Shown: positions 28,168 to 38,905, counted from the stretch's first letter. The stretch is 64,000 bases of DNA from Dongia deserti (GCF_003574735.1 NZ_QORW01000013.1:86139-150138); one strand, 5' to 3'. Numbers and translations: made by a program. The notes: generated by a model from the sequence alone, not told the origin.

Positions 28168-28384
28168 GGCGTCCCTTCACTGGCGCGGTCGCCGTGGCAG
28201 GAGGCAGTGCCGGCGTCAGCGCCTGCCAGAATCTGGTGCCTCGTCTCGACAGTTTAGCACCCGTTCGTGCTGGTATGCTGCGAGATTCATCCAGCGACCG
28301 CACCTCAATGGTTTCTTCACCGCATCAGGCTGGATGAGGATTTGCGCCTCCAAGCCATCGTTCATGCTCGGCACACAAGAAAAA

Positions 28385-28408
28385 GGCCCGGGCGTCGCCG
28401 CCCGGGCC
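28385..28408 (-). terminator. intrinsic terminator of the second Liv-type binding protein gene
   Basis: A perfect 9-bp GC stem with a 6-base loop is followed on the minus strand by TTTTTC. It is identical to the terminator at 24474-24497 except for one loop base. Confidence 0.85.
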
Positions 28409-28431
28409 CCAAGAACTGAGCTCTGAAAAGC

Positions 28432-29565
28432 TTAGTTGATCGGCTCTTGGACCGCCTTGCCGTCGTGCCAGACGTACCAGGCGTAGTTGACCTTGGTCAG
28501 GTCGCCCTTCTCATCCCACTTCAACTCGCCGATCACGGTCGGGATCGTGTTGCCGTGGAGAGCCTCGGCCACCTTCTCGCTGTCGGTCGACTTGGCGATG
28601 TTGGCCGCCTTCGCCCACGCCTCGATCGCGGCGTAGGAGTTGAGGGTGTAGCCTTCCGGCTCGTAGTTCTGAGCGCGGAACTTCTCGACCACCGCCTTCG
28701 CGCTGTCGAGATTGACCGCGGAAGCCGCATCGCTGTAGCGCACGCCTTCGCCAGCCGGACCGGAGATGGACCAGAACTCGGCCGTGTTCAGAGCGTCAGC
28801 CGAGATGAAGTCGGCGTTGAAGCCCTGCTCACGCGCCTGGCGCACCATCAATCCGACGTCGTCGTGATAACCACCGATGTAGACGACATCGACGGCAGCG
28901 CTCTTGAGCTTGCTGAGCAGCGCGGAGAAGTCCTTCTCCTTCGCGGTATAGGTGTCGCGGACGGCCGTCTTCAGGCCAGCCGCTTCCATGTTCTTCTGTG
29001 TTTCGTTCGCCAAACCCTGGCCGTAGGCCGTCTTGTCATCGAGAATGGCGACCTTCTTGCCGGCATAGGTCTTCGCAAGCCACGGACCGGCAAACGAGCC
29101 CTGCGCGTCATCGCGACCGCAGGTACGGAAGATCGTCTGGACGCCCTTAGCCGCCGGATCGTCCGTGAACTTCGGGTTGGTGGAGGCTGGAGTGATCTGA
29201 AGGATGCCCTCCTCCATGTAGACCTCTGATGCCGGGATCGATGAGCCGGAGCAGAAGTGGCCGGCCACGAAGACCGCACCCTTTTGCACCAGTTCGTTCG
29301 CCACCTGCACGGCCTGCTTCGGGTCGCACTGGTCGTCGCCGATCTCCAGCTTCAGCATTTCGCCGTTGACGCCGCCGGCAGCATTGATGTCGGCAACCAC
29401 CATCTCCGCGCCGCGACGCAGCTGTTCGCCAAAGGCGGCCAGGCCACCCGTCATCGGGCCAGCGACCGCGATCGTGATGTCGGCGCTGGCAACCGTCGGC
29501 ATGGCAAAAGAGCCGGCGGCGACCGCCGCGACGAGCGCAGTCGTCGAAAGCAACTTCTTGAACAT
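28432..29565 (-). CDS. branched-chain amino-acid ABC periplasmic binding protein (LivK-like, paralog 2)
   Basis: 377 residues with a Sec signal peptide (LLSTTALVAAVAAGSFAMPT, cleavage near ASA) and no lipobox cysteine. It is clearly a paralog of the protein at 24.5 kb: both share VAGPM(T/S)G, FGEQLRRGA, IGDDQCDP, VFVAGHFCSGSSIPASE and ITPASTNPK. The ATG at 29565 follows GAGGGAGAC. It lies next to the liv permease/ATPase genes on the same strand and is the likely main binding protein of that importer. Confidence 0.94.
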   Translation of the reverse strand: MFKKLLSTTALVAAVAAGSFAMPTVASADITIAVAGPMTGGLAAFGEQLRRGAEMVVADINAAGGVNGEMLKLEIGDDQCDPKQAVQVANELVQKGAVFVAGHFCSGSSIPASEVYMEEGILQITPASTNPKFTDDPAAKGVQTIFRTCGRDDAQGSFAGPWLAKTYAGKKVAILDDKTAYGQGLANETQKNMEAAGLKTAVRDTYTAKEKDFSALLSKLKSAAVDVVYIGGYHDDVGLMVRQAREQGFNADFISADALNTAEFWSISGPAGEGVRYSDAASAVNLDSAKAVVEKFRAQNYEPEGYTLNSYAAIEAWAKAANIAKSTDSEKVAEALHGNTIPTVIGELKWDEKGDLTKVNYAWYVWHDGKAVQEPIN

Positions 29566-29718
29566 GTCTCCCTCTCTAACGTTGTTTGTCACCCGGTTGG
29601 TGCTCCCAACATTCGGGCTTGGCGCAATCTTCCTCCGCCTGCGCTGCCCGGTCAATCCGCTATTGCGCGCAAATTAGCGTGAAATAGGCGGACGTCCCCT
29701 CGGCCCGTTGGTATAGGC

Positions 29719-30060
29719 CTAAGCCGATGCCTTCTCCCGCCAGCTCAACAGACCGGCACGTTCGTAGATCCATGGGTACTGCGCGACGACCTTGCGCGCC
29801 AAGGTGACCCGATGCGCGAACAGCGCGATGGCCATGAGCACGACGACATTCGTGAGGTAATGCACCCAGTTGCCCCAGCTGCTGCTGAACAGGGCACAAT
29901 CGATGAAGTGATTGCCGGCCCCCAGCAGGAAGCTGTAGGGGACGTTCTGCCAAGCCGGGCGCCACGTGTCGGCGATCGCCTGCCCCATCATGAAAGCGCA
30001 ACCACCGAACAGGATGACCGTGATGCCGAGGAACTCCCACCAATTGATTTCAGCGACCAT
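29719..30060 (-). CDS. small membrane protein, DUF6867-like (113 aa)
   Basis: Three likely membrane helices (WWEFLGITVILFGGCAFMMG, SFLLGAGNHFIDCALFSSSW and WVHYLTNVVVLMAIALFAHR) and a short basic end. I recall such proteins encoded with liv genes in Rhizobiales, where they are annotated DUF6867. It lies 33 bases downstream of livF on the same strand. A transporter accessory role is inferred from position only. Confidence 0.7.
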   Translation of the reverse strand: MVAEINWWEFLGITVILFGGCAFMMGQAIADTWRPAWQNVPYSFLLGAGNHFIDCALFSSSWGNWVHYLTNVVVLMAIALFAHRVTLARKVVAQYPWIYERAGLLSWREKASA

Positions 30061-30093
30061 GCCGGTCCTCCCTTAGCGTTCCTCCGTACCTCA

Positions 30094-30816
30094 TCAATGA
30101 TGCCCGCCCTCGAGATACGCAGCGCGCACCTCAGGATTGGCAAGCAATTCCGCGCCGCCGCCGCTGAGCGTGATCCTGCCATTCACCATCACGTAGCCGC
30201 GGTCCGCCAGCTTCAGTGCATGGTTCGCGTTCTGCTCGACCAGCAGCACCGTCACCTTCTGCTGTTCGTTGATTTCCCGGATCACCTGGAAGATCTGCTT
30301 GACGATCAGCGGCGCGAGGCCGAGCGACGGTTCATCCAAGAGCAACAGCCGCGGCCGGCTCATCAGCGCGCGGGCGATCGCCAGCATCTGCTGTTCGCCG
30401 CCGGAAAGCGTGCCGCCCCGCTGTGCCTGCCGTTCTTTGAGGCGCGGGAATATGGCGAACACCTTTTCGACGTCCTCGTCGAAATATTTGGGATCGCTGG
30501 TGATGGCGCCCATCTTCAGGTTCTCGATCACCGACATGCGCGGGAATATGCGACGCCCCTCCGGGGCTTGGGCAATGCCCTTGCGCATGATCTCGAAGGT
30601 GGGCTGACGCGTGATCTCCTGGCCCTCGAACACAACTGAGCCATCGCGCGCTTGCGGGGAACCGCAGATGGTCATGAGCAACGTCGACTTGCCGGCGCCG
30701 TTGGCGCCAATGATGGTGACGATCTCGCCCTCCGCGACCTCGACATCGACGCCCTTCAGTGCCTCGATATGGCCGTAGAAGGTGCGAACGCCCGAGATCC
30801 TCAGCATCGCGGTCAT
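30094..30816 (-). CDS. livF: branched-chain amino-acid ABC transporter ATPase LivF
   Basis: 240 residues. Walker A GANGAGKST, signature LSGGEQQMLAIARAL, Walker B LLLLDEPSLGLAP. The opening LRISGVRTFYGHIEALKGVD is typical of LivF. Its start overlaps the livG end by 4 bases (30813-30816). Confidence 0.96.
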   Translation of the reverse strand: MTAMLRISGVRTFYGHIEALKGVDVEVAEGEIVTIIGANGAGKSTLLMTICGSPQARDGSVVFEGQEITRQPTFEIMRKGIAQAPEGRRIFPRMSVIENLKMGAITSDPKYFDEDVEKVFAIFPRLKERQAQRGGTLSGGEQQMLAIARALMSRPRLLLLDEPSLGLAPLIVKQIFQVIREINEQQKVTVLLVEQNANHALKLADRGYVMVNGRITLSGGGAELLANPEVRAAYLEGGHH

Positions 30817-31649
30817 TCCTTCTCCTCCTCGCCCAGATAGGCGCGGATGACCGCCGGATCCCTCTGCACTTCGGCCGGCGTGCCATCGGAGATCTTCTTG
30901 CCGTAGTCGAGCACGATGATGTGATCGGAGATTCCCATCACCACGCTCATATCATGCTCGATCAGCAGCACGCCGATGCCGGTTTCGTCACGAATGGAGA
31001 GGAGGAGCTGGTTGAGCTCTGCCGACTCGCGCGGATTGAGGCCCGCCGCCGGCTCGTCCAGGCACAAAAGTACCGGATCGGTACACATGGCGCGCGCGAT
31101 CTCCAGCCGCCGCTGCGCGCCGTAAGGTAGGTTGCCGGCCGAGAGATCGGCATGGTCGATGAGGCCGCAGCGCTCCAGCCAATGCACCGCCTTCTCCTGT
31201 GCTGCGCGCTCCGCTTTGCGGTAGACCGGCAAGCCGAGCATGCCGAACACTGTGTAGCCGGAGGCCAGCATCAGCTTGTTGTGCTGCGCCACCATCAGGT
31301 TCTCGAGCACCGACATGCCGGCGAACAGCCGGATGTTCTGGAACGTGCGCGCCACGCGTGCCTTCTGGCCGATCGCGTAGCCCTCCATCTGCTCCAGCAG
31401 ATAGGCCACCTTGCCGTCTCGGAACAACTCGAGCCGTCCGATCGTCGGCTTGTAGAAGCCGGTGATGCAGTTGAACAAGGTGGTCTTGCCGGCCCCGTTC
31501 GGGCCGATGATGCCGGTGATCTCGCGTTGGCGCGCAACGAAGCTCACATCGTCGATCGCCAGCAGTCCGCCGAACCGCATGGTGAGGTGCGTGACCTTTA
31601 GCAGGCTGGTATCGTCCGGCTCAGCCATTGCCGCGGCGGTGAAGCTCAT
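30813..31649 (-). CDS. livG: branched-chain amino-acid ABC transporter ATPase LivG
   Basis: 278 residues. Walker [11 protein letters not shown], LivG-specific [20 protein letters not shown], signature [16 protein letters not shown], Walker [14 protein letters not shown]. The ATG at 31649 overlaps the livM stop (ATGA). A frame open to 32042 lies entirely inside livM and is not coding. Confidence 0.96.
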   Translation of the reverse strand: MSFTAAAMAEPDDTSLLKVTHLTMRFGGLLAIDDVSFVARQREITGIIGPNGAGKTTLFNCITGFYKPTIGRLELFRDGKVAYLLEQMEGYAIGQKARVARTFQNIRLFAGMSVLENLMVAQHNKLMLASGYTVFGMLGLPVYRKAERAAQEKAVHWLERCGLIDHADLSAGNLPYGAQRRLEIARAMCTDPVLLCLDEPAAGLNPRESAELNQLLLSIRDETGIGVLLIEHDMSVVMGISDHIIVLDYGKKISDGTPAEVQRDPAVIRAYLGEEEKE

Positions 31650-33220
31650 GCTGTCGCTCCCGCTTTTCGCGGCTTCGCCTTGCCGCCGCCGCGGCGCAGG
31701 AGAATAGTCGGCTCGCGGTGTGCAAGCAGGCCGCGCGGCCGCCACAGCATGATCAGCACCATGACCGCGCCGAAGGCGAGCATGCGATAGAGCGAAAGCT
31801 CGCGCATCACCTCCGGCAAGCCGATCAGCAATACGGCCGCGAGCGCCACCCCGACCTGGCTGCCCATGCCACCAAGAACGACGATGGCAAGGATCACGGC
31901 GGACTCGAGGAAGACGAAGCTTTCCGGGCTGATGAAGGCTTGGCGAACCGCGAAGAAGGAGCCTGCGAAGCCGGCCATCATGGCGCCGAGCGCAAACGCC
32001 GTCAGCTTGGTGTTGGTCGGATTGATGCCGAGCGCACGGCACGCCGTCTCATCCTCGCGCAGTGCTTCCCACGCCCGTCCGATCGGCAGCTTGCGCAATC
32101 GGATGGTGAAGAAATTGGTGATGAGCGCGAGCCCCAGAATGACGTAATAGAGGAACAGGATGCGGTGCATCGTGCTGTATTCAAGGCCGAAGAGGGTGTG
32201 AAAGGCCTGCGTGCCCTCCTCGGGCGTGCGGTCGAACGGCACGCCGAAGAACGTCATGCGCGGAATGCCCGTGATGCCGTTCGGGCCGCCGGTGAAGGCC
32301 TGCCAGTTGATCAGCGTGATGCGGATCATCTCGCCGAAGCCGAGGGTCACGATGGCGAGATAGTCACCCCGGAGCCGGAGCACCGGAAAGCCGAGCACGA
32401 CGCCGAAGAATGCCGCGAACGCCCCCGCCAACGGCAGGCTCGCCCAGAAGTCCAGGCCGAACTCCGTCGCCAGCTTGGCGTAGGAGTAGGCTCCAACCGC
32501 GTAAAACGCCACGTAACCCAGATCGAGCAGCCCGGCCAAGCCAACCACGATGTTGAGGCCCCAGCCCAGCATCACGTAAGTCAGGATCAGGGTCATGGTC
32601 TCGACCAGCACGCGATCCGACCAGGGCGTGAAGGGAAGCACCAGAGCGGTCACCAGCAACGCCGGACCGAGCACCATTGAAATCTGCTTCGCCCGCAGCG
32701 CGGTGCGCGCCTCCTTTGCTTCGCGCTGCGCGAGAGTCAACTCCCCGTGGGCGGTATGCCGCATCGTCTGGATGCCGAGGATGACGATGTAGAGCGCGCC
32801 CAGCCCGAAGATCGCATCCACGATCGGATCGGCAAACGGGAGTGGGATGCCTGCGGCGCCCGCCGCTTCACCGAAATAATCATTGAACGGGATCACCAGC
32901 ACATCGAACAGGATGGCGATGACGGCACCGCCGAACAGGTACAGGAAAGCGAACCCGCCGCCAATCAAGGCCGGCATGGGGCGGCCGTGGCGATTGAACA
33001 CGATCAGGATGCGGCCAAGCGGCACCAGAATGATGCCCCAGACGATCGCAGCGAAGCGCGTGACGTAGGACAGCGGCTGCCCCTGCTGCGCCTGGGTCTC
33101 GAACCCGATCATCAGGAAGGAGAGCATGAACACCAGGAAGGCGGTGAGGAACGCCTCCTTGATCGCGATCTGCATGGTGCTTGGCACCGGCTTAGCGCCG
33201 GTCATAGTCAACGTCGCCAT
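31646..33220 (-). CDS. livM: branched-chain amino-acid ABC transporter permease LivM
   Basis: 524 residues, longer than the about 300-residue core. The first about 190 residues hold extra membrane helices; the core then starts with [20 protein letters not shown]. It shows [20 protein letters not shown], the ATPase-contact helix [20 protein letters not shown] and [20 protein letters not shown]. The extension also occurs in LivM of relatives. Confidence 0.95.
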   Translation of the reverse strand: MATLTMTGAKPVPSTMQIAIKEAFLTAFLVFMLSFLMIGFETQAQQGQPLSYVTRFAAIVWGIILVPLGRILIVFNRHGRPMPALIGGGFAFLYLFGGAVIAILFDVLVIPFNDYFGEAAGAAGIPLPFADPIVDAIFGLGALYIVILGIQTMRHTAHGELTLAQREAKEARTALRAKQISMVLGPALLVTALVLPFTPWSDRVLVETMTLILTYVMLGWGLNIVVGLAGLLDLGYVAFYAVGAYSYAKLATEFGLDFWASLPLAGAFAAFFGVVLGFPVLRLRGDYLAIVTLGFGEMIRITLINWQAFTGGPNGITGIPRMTFFGVPFDRTPEEGTQAFHTLFGLEYSTMHRILFLYYVILGLALITNFFTIRLRKLPIGRAWEALREDETACRALGINPTNTKLTAFALGAMMAGFAGSFFAVRQAFISPESFVFLESAVILAIVVLGGMGSQVGVALAAVLLIGLPEVMRELSLYRMLAFGAVMVLIMLWRPRGLLAHREPTILLRRGGGKAKPRKAGATA

Positions 33221-33223
33221 CGC

Positions 33224-34141
<918 letters not shown>

Positions 34142-34388
34142 CAGTCCCCCATCACCGCCGTGCGAAGCCCGTCCGCGCGCCGGGTGCATATCCCGTTCAT
34201 GACGTCATGCGCCGACGCGCCGACCAATTTCGGCCACGTGACGAAGTTCCATGAACGCAAAATGGAAATGCCAAAGCCCCCTGTTGGCCTGTCCCGGATC
34301 TCGCGTCCAAGTACCAGCCGCAGCCGTCGATTCGTAATGCGGCGCGGACCGTAACCCAAGAGATTACCGGCCACAAGCCAAAAAATAT

Positions 34389-34400
34389 ATTGTATACAAT
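34389..34400. promoter_or_regulatory. ATTGTATACAAT palindrome, candidate GntR-type operator
   Basis: A perfect 12-bp palindrome in an AT-rich patch between livH and the small gene at 34428, in otherwise GC-rich DNA. Its form resembles operators of FCD-type GntR regulators (TNGTNNNACNA). No GntR gene is in the window. It may control livHMGF. Confidence 0.4.
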
Positions 34401-34427
34401 CCAAAAGACTGGTTGTGCCAGCGCCGC

Positions 34428-34622
34428 TTATCCGCCTTTGCCGGCCCGTTTCGACAACACGTATTCCAGCTTCTTGACCGCCTGTCGCGTGAGGAATTCC
34501 TGCGAATATTGGGCCGCTCCGACGATCGAGACTTCCGTCATGGTTTTGGGATCGATCGCCGTCACCTTGATGCTGGCGCCGACCTTGGTGAACTCGATGA
34601 TGTAGTTATCCGCCTCGGACAT
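34428..34622 (-). CDS. small conserved protein, DUF6898-like (64 aa)
   Basis: Core IIEFTKVGASIKVTAIDPKT followed by EVSIVGAAQYSQEFLTRQAV and KKLEYVLSKR. This matches the pattern I recall for DUF6898 proteins of Rhizobiales (xEFxRVGxxVKVxAIDPxTxxEVxIVG). ATG at 34622; an open frame to 34730 adds residues overlapping the divergent gene. Function unknown. Confidence 0.75.
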   Translation of the reverse strand: MSEADNYIIEFTKVGASIKVTAIDPKTMTEVSIVGAAQYSQEFLTRQAVKKLEYVLSKRAGKGG

Positions 34623-34713
34623 AGGGCTATGATATTCGGCCTCTGCCTCGTCCCCGGAGCACATGCTATACGCCGCGCCGCATCGATACCATATTCCGGT
34701 CAGGAGCACGTTC

Positions 34714-35904
34714 ATGGACGCCAAGGCCAAACATAAAGCCGAGTTTCAGTGGGAAGACCCGCTCCTGCTCGAGGACCAGTTGACCGAGGAAGAGCGCATG
34801 GTGCGAGACACCGCGCGCGACTATGCGCAGGACAAGCTGATGCCGCGCGTGCTGGAAGCGAACCGGCACGAGATCTTCCACCGCGAGATCATGACCGAGT
34901 TGGGCGAACTCGGCCTGCTCGGCTCGACGATCGACGGCTATGGCTGCGCCGGGACCAACTACGTGTCCTATGGCCTGATCGCACGCGAAGTGGAGCGCGT
35001 CGATTCCGGGTATCGCTCTGCAATGTCTGTGCAATCGAGCCTGGTCATGCATCCGATCCACGCCTACGGCACGGAGGAGCAGCGCCAGAAATACCTGCCC
35101 CGCCTCGCGACCGGAGAGATCGTCGGCTGCTTCGGCCTGACGGAGCCCGACTACGGCTCCGATCCCGGCGGCATGAAGACCCGCGCAAAAAAGTCCTCCG
35201 GCGGCTACGTGCTGAACGGTGCCAAGATGTGGATCACAAACGCGCCGATCGCAGACATCGCGGTCGTGTGGGCGAAGACTGAGGACGACGTGATCCGCGG
35301 CTTCATCCTGGAGCGTGGCATGAAGGGCCTCTCCACACCCAAGATCGAAGGCAAGTTCTCGCTCCGCGCCTCCCTCACCGGCGAGATTGTGATGGATGAC
35401 GTGTTCGTGCCGGAAGAGAATCTGCTGCCGAATGTGAGCGGTCTCAAAGGCCCGTTCGGTTGCCTCAACAATGCGCGCTACGGCATCTCCTGGGGCGCGC
35501 TCGGCGCGGCCGAATTCTGCTGGCACGCCGCGCGGCAATACACGCTCGACCGCAAGCAGTTCGGCCGCCCGCTTGCGGCCAACCAGCTGATCCAGAAGAA
35601 GCTCGCCGACATGCAAACCGAGATCACGCTGGGCCTGCACGCCTGCCTGCGCTTGGGCCGCCTCAAGGACGAAGGCCGCGCCACGCCCGAAGCGATCTCC
35701 ATGCTCAAGCGCAATTCCTGCGGCAAGGCCCTGGACATCGCCCGCCAGGCCCGCGACATGCACGGCGGCAACGGAGTCGCCGACGAGTTCCACGTCATCC
35801 GCCACGTGATGAATCTGGAAGCGGTCAACACGTACGAAGGCACGCACGACATCCACGCGCTGATCCTCGGCCGGGCGCAGACGGGGATCCAGGCGTTTAT
35901 GTGA
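34714..35904 (+). CDS. gcdH: glutaryl-CoA dehydrogenase
   Basis: 396-residue acyl-CoA dehydrogenase that oxidises and decarboxylates glutaryl-CoA to crotonyl-CoA in lysine/tryptophan breakdown. Visible: [40 protein letters not shown], and the catalytic base in [15 protein letters not shown] (Glu375). The [11 protein letters not shown] segment fits the glutaryl-specific subfamily. The ATG at 34714 has AGGAG upstream. Confidence 0.94.
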   Translation: MDAKAKHKAEFQWEDPLLLEDQLTEEERMVRDTARDYAQDKLMPRVLEANRHEIFHREIMTELGELGLLGSTIDGYGCAGTNYVSYGLIAREVERVDSGYRSAMSVQSSLVMHPIHAYGTEEQRQKYLPRLATGEIVGCFGLTEPDYGSDPGGMKTRAKKSSGGYVLNGAKMWITNAPIADIAVVWAKTEDDVIRGFILERGMKGLSTPKIEGKFSLRASLTGEIVMDDVFVPEENLLPNVSGLKGPFGCLNNARYGISWGALGAAEFCWHAARQYTLDRKQFGRPLAANQLIQKKLADMQTEITLGLHACLRLGRLKDEGRATPEAISMLKRNSCGKALDIARQARDMHGGNGVADEFHVIRHVMNLEAVNTYEGTHDIHALILGRAQTGIQAFM

Positions 35905-35924
35905 GGAGCACAATATTGCTATCG

Positions 35925-36025
35925 TCATCCCGGACAGCCGCGAAGCGGCGTGAGCCGGGATCCACTCATCCGCCGCAGTGACCGTCGAAATGGATCCCGG
36001 CTCGCGCTGCGCTTGGCCGGGATGA
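35925..36025. repeat. Rhizobiales-type intergenic palindromic repeat
   Basis: The left half (35925-35963) and right half (about 35992-36025) are imperfect inverted repeats: both ends read TCATCCCGG when oriented outward, and the inner ends are AGCCGGGATCC and GGATCCCGGCT. Such TCATCCCGG...GCCGGGATCC elements occur in many copies in Rhizobiales genomes. It lies 20 bases after gcdH and could also fold as a transcript end. No second copy was seen in this window. Confidence 0.75.
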
Positions 36026-36156
36026 CTGGATGGAGCACGTGAGCGCGCCGCCCAAGCTGTGGTCAGGACCACCTTCGCAAAGTGACGCGCATCGTCGAGC
36101 GGCGCATCGCCTTGTTCTCGGTTGCGATGCTTTAGGAAGATGGAGAAGAGAGGACG

Positions 36157-36182
36157 GGTGCGGGCCCTTGATGGCCCGCACC
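36157..36182 (-). terminator. hairpin downstream of the LdtR-like gene
   Basis: A perfect 10-bp stem (GGTGCGGGCC with GGCCCGCACC, 6-base loop) starts 9 bases after the stop. On the minus strand it is followed by CGTCCTCTCTTC, pyrimidine-rich but without a clean T-run. Confidence 0.65.
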
Positions 36183-36190
36183 TTGCGTGG

Positions 36191-36643
36191 TCAGCGGCCA
36201 GCGTAGCTCATCGAGGTGCCCCAGAAACGCTCCAGCCGCCGGAGGGTGCCATTCGCGGTCTCGAGGTCGCCCTGGGTCGCGACTTCCGTCATGCCGCGCA
36301 CGTGCCGATCGTACATCTCGTGCATCTTCTGGCACACAGACTGCGCCTTGGTGGACAGCTTCACGTGCACGGCGCGACGGTCATGCGGCGAACGCTCCTG
36401 GACGAGATAGCCGTTCTCCACCATCTTCTTCACGTTGTAAGAGACGTTGGAGCCCAGGTAGTAGCCGCGATTGGTCAGTTCACCGACCGAGAGCACATCC
36501 TCGCCGATGTTGAACAGGATCATCGCCTGCACGTTGTTGAGGTCGCGGATGCCCTGCCGATCGAGATCTGCCTTGATGACTTCAAGGCACTCGCGGTGCA
36601 GGCGCTCGATCAGCGCGATGGTTTCCAAATAGGCTTTTTTCAC
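36191..36643 (-). CDS. MarR-family regulator, LdtR-like
   Basis: 150 residues, winged helix: LNNVQAMILFNIGEDVLSVG, then RGYYLGSNVSYNVKKMVENG and YLVQERSPHDRRAVHVKLS. The opening, ETIALIERLHRECLEVIKAD, resembles LdtR, a MarR regulator of L,D-transpeptidase genes described in Liberibacter. No L,D-transpeptidase gene is adjacent, so the target is uncertain. The start is GTG at 36643 with GGGGAA upstream. Confidence 0.85.
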   Translation of the reverse strand: MKKAYLETIALIERLHRECLEVIKADLDRQGIRDLNNVQAMILFNIGEDVLSVGELTNRGYYLGSNVSYNVKKMVENGYLVQERSPHDRRAVHVKLSTKAQSVCQKMHEMYDRHVRGMTEVATQGDLETANGTLRRLERFWGTSMSYAGR

Positions 36644-36790
36644 GTGGGTTCCCCTTCGCAGGTCACCGGCAGATTTCTAGCGTCCCGAGTGAACGCCCAC
36701 GTGCAAAGCTAGGCATTCGCTGTAAAAGAATGGTAAATGGCGAGTTATTGAAAAGATGAAAAATGCCCAGGAATTCAATCTCCTGGCAAT

Positions 36791-37678
36791 TCAACGCTGC
36801 CGGATCGCCTGAATTATTGCGGAAAAATCGAGATCGCCGGACCCGTCCTGGACAAAGCGCTCATAGAGTTGCTTAGCCAGGCCGCCCAGTTCGATCGCCT
36901 TGTTGTGCTTCTCCGCCGCGTCCGTAGCGAGCCGCAGATCCTTCAGCATCATCTTGGCGGCGAAGCCCGGCTGGTAGTCGCGGTTCGAAGGCGCGGCGGG
37001 AACCGGCCCGGGCACCGGGCAATAGGACGTCAACGACCAGCATTGGCCGGACGAGGTCGAGGAGACGGCGAACAGCTTCTCCGGCGACAGGCCGAGCTGT
37101 TCGGCCAGCACGAACGCCTCGCACACGCCAATCATGCTGATGCCGAGGATGAGGTTGTTGCAGATCTTCGCGGCCTGACCGGAGCCGTTGGAGCCGGTAT
37201 GGACCACGTTCTTGCCCATGGCCATCAGGATGGGGCGCGCCGCTTGGACTGCCCCATCCTCGCCACCCGTCATGAAGGTCAGCGTCCCCGCCTCCGCCCC
37301 GGCCACGCCGCCGGAAACCGGCGAATCGAGAAATGGCAAGCTGCGCTTCTTGGCGGCATCGCCAACCGCGCGAGCGCTGTCGACGTCGGTCGTGGAGCAG
37401 TCGATCAGCAGAGCCCCGGCTTTGGCGTGCGCCACCACGCCGTCATTGTCGAGATAGGCGACGCGCAGTTCGCGGCCTGACGGCAGCATGCTGATGACCA
37501 CATCGCTGGCCGACGCCAGCTCCACCAGGCTCGCCGCCTGCTTTGCCCCTGCGTTCACCATCGCCTGGGCGTTTTCGACATCGGGGTCGAAGATCGTCAC
37601 CGGATGGCCGGCCTTGAGCAGGTTCCGCGCCATGGGAGCGCCCATGTGACCGACGCCGATAAAGCCGATGCTGGGCAT
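36791..37678 (-). CDS. mmsB: 3-hydroxyisobutyrate dehydrogenase
   Basis: 295 residues. Rossmann motif IGFIGVGHMGAPMARNLLKA, FLDSPVSGGVAGAEAGTLTF, and the catalytic Lys171 in GQAAKICNNL. It oxidises 3-hydroxyisobutyrate to methylmalonate semialdehyde in valine breakdown. The ATG at 37678 follows GGAGG. It directly follows the CoA hydrolase that makes its substrate. Confidence 0.94.
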   Translation of the reverse strand: MPSIGFIGVGHMGAPMARNLLKAGHPVTIFDPDVENAQAMVNAGAKQAASLVELASASDVVISMLPSGRELRVAYLDNDGVVAHAKAGALLIDCSTTDVDSARAVGDAAKKRSLPFLDSPVSGGVAGAEAGTLTFMTGGEDGAVQAARPILMAMGKNVVHTGSNGSGQAAKICNNLILGISMIGVCEAFVLAEQLGLSPEKLFAVSSTSSGQCWSLTSYCPVPGPVPAAPSNRDYQPGFAAKMMLKDLRLATDAAEKHNKAIELGGLAKQLYERFVQDGSGDLDFSAIIQAIRQR

Positions 37679-37707
37679 GAATATGCCTCCTTCCCGCAGG
37701 AGCCGGA

Positions 37708-38727
37708 TCACCTAAGCTTCAGATCAAGATCCGGCTGACCGGACAGTCTCTCAAAGTACCGGTTAACAACCACTTCCGAAACCTCGGACGGCGTCGCCGG
37801 GTTCCACTTCGGCGCGTTGTCGCGTTCGATGAGGACAGCTCGCACGCCCTCGAAGAACTCGGTGCCCGCCATCATGTGCTGGCTGATGCGCCAGTTCTCC
37901 TTGAGCACGTCTGCTAGGCTTTTGCTCCGCATCCGCCGCACGTGTTCGAACGTCACCTTGAGGCTGGTGGGCGAGCCGCGGCGCAGCAGGTTCAGGGCGT
38001 CCTGGGAGCCTGGGTCGTTGCGGTTGGCCAGAGCCGTGAGGATGGCGTCGATCGAATTCAGCCCGAAGCAGATGTCGATCGCCGGCTGCAGCTTCGCGAT
38101 ATCGGCGGCACGGGTCGCGACATTCTGGACCGAGAGGGTCTCCGGCATCAGGCTGGGCAGCCGGTCCGCCGGGATCGTGTGGGTGACGAGGTTGCAGTAA
38201 TAGAGCCCCGCCGTGCGCAGGCGTAGGCCGGTCAGGGCCAGGAACATGCCGATCTCGCCCGGGCAACGCTGCAGGAAATGCGCGGCGCCGATGTCCGGAT
38301 AGAGGCCGATGGTGCACTCGGGCAGCGAGAAGACTACGCGCTCGCTTGCCACCCTGACCGGCGCGTTGAGCCCGATGCCGGCCCCACCGCCCATGGTGAG
38401 GCCGTCCATGACCGTGATCAGATCCTTGGGGTAGGTCGCGATCCGGTAGTCCAGCCGGTATTCGTGCCAGAAGAACTCCGACAACAGCTTGGCATTGCCG
38501 TTCTGCTTCGCGTCATAGAGCGCACGGATATCGCCGCCGGCGCAAAACGCCTTGTCGCCCGCGCCATAGATCATGACCGCGCGAATGGACTTGTCCGCCG
38601 CCCACTCGACCAGCTTGTCGTCGAGCGCGCGGATCATGTCGAGCGTCAGCGCATTCATCTGCTGTGGCCGGTTCAAGGTGGCCTTGCCGACGCCGTCGGC
38701 GACTTCAAACAGCACGTCGGTGAACAA
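37708..38727 (-). CDS. 3-hydroxyisobutyryl-CoA hydrolase
   Basis: 339-residue crotonase-fold enzyme. NRPQQMNALTLDMIRALDDK, then FCAGGDIRALYDAKQNG, the oxyanion glycine run in TVMDGLTMGGGAGIGLNA and LPECTIGLYPDIGAAHFLQR support the HIBCH branch (also RMRSKSLADVLKENWRISQH in the C-terminal part). It releases 3-hydroxyisobutyrate from its CoA ester. It is 29 bases upstream of the dehydrogenase start. Confidence 0.93.
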   Translation of the reverse strand: MFTDVLFEVADGVGKATLNRPQQMNALTLDMIRALDDKLVEWAADKSIRAVMIYGAGDKAFCAGGDIRALYDAKQNGNAKLLSEFFWHEYRLDYRIATYPKDLITVMDGLTMGGGAGIGLNAPVRVASERVVFSLPECTIGLYPDIGAAHFLQRCPGEIGMFLALTGLRLRTAGLYYCNLVTHTIPADRLPSLMPETLSVQNVATRAADIAKLQPAIDICFGLNSIDAILTALANRNDPGSQDALNLLRRGSPTSLKVTFEHVRRMRSKSLADVLKENWRISQHMMAGTEFFEGVRAVLIERDNAPKWNPATPSEVSEVVVNRYFERLSGQPDLDLKLR

Positions 38728-38905
38728 GGGAATAGCCTCCGCACCAATTGACCGGCCGCTTCTTGCGGCACGACGAGGCTAGCGTCAAGCGCCGGTGGTG
38801 TCTCAGCTTTGAATTTCGGCTCAGACCGAAAGCTGCTAGCCGATCAACCAGACAAGACGTTGAACGCGGTCACTGATTGGTGCAGCTACCACACCGCTCC
38901 CCAAC

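Noticed and set aside
31650..32042. Upstream extension of livG
   Set aside because: It overlaps livM completely and shows no ATPase sequence; the ATG at 31649 gives the standard LivG start.
35925..36025. Palindromic repeat as a CRISPR or attachment site
   Set aside because: It is a single inverted repeat without spacers or an integrase nearby.
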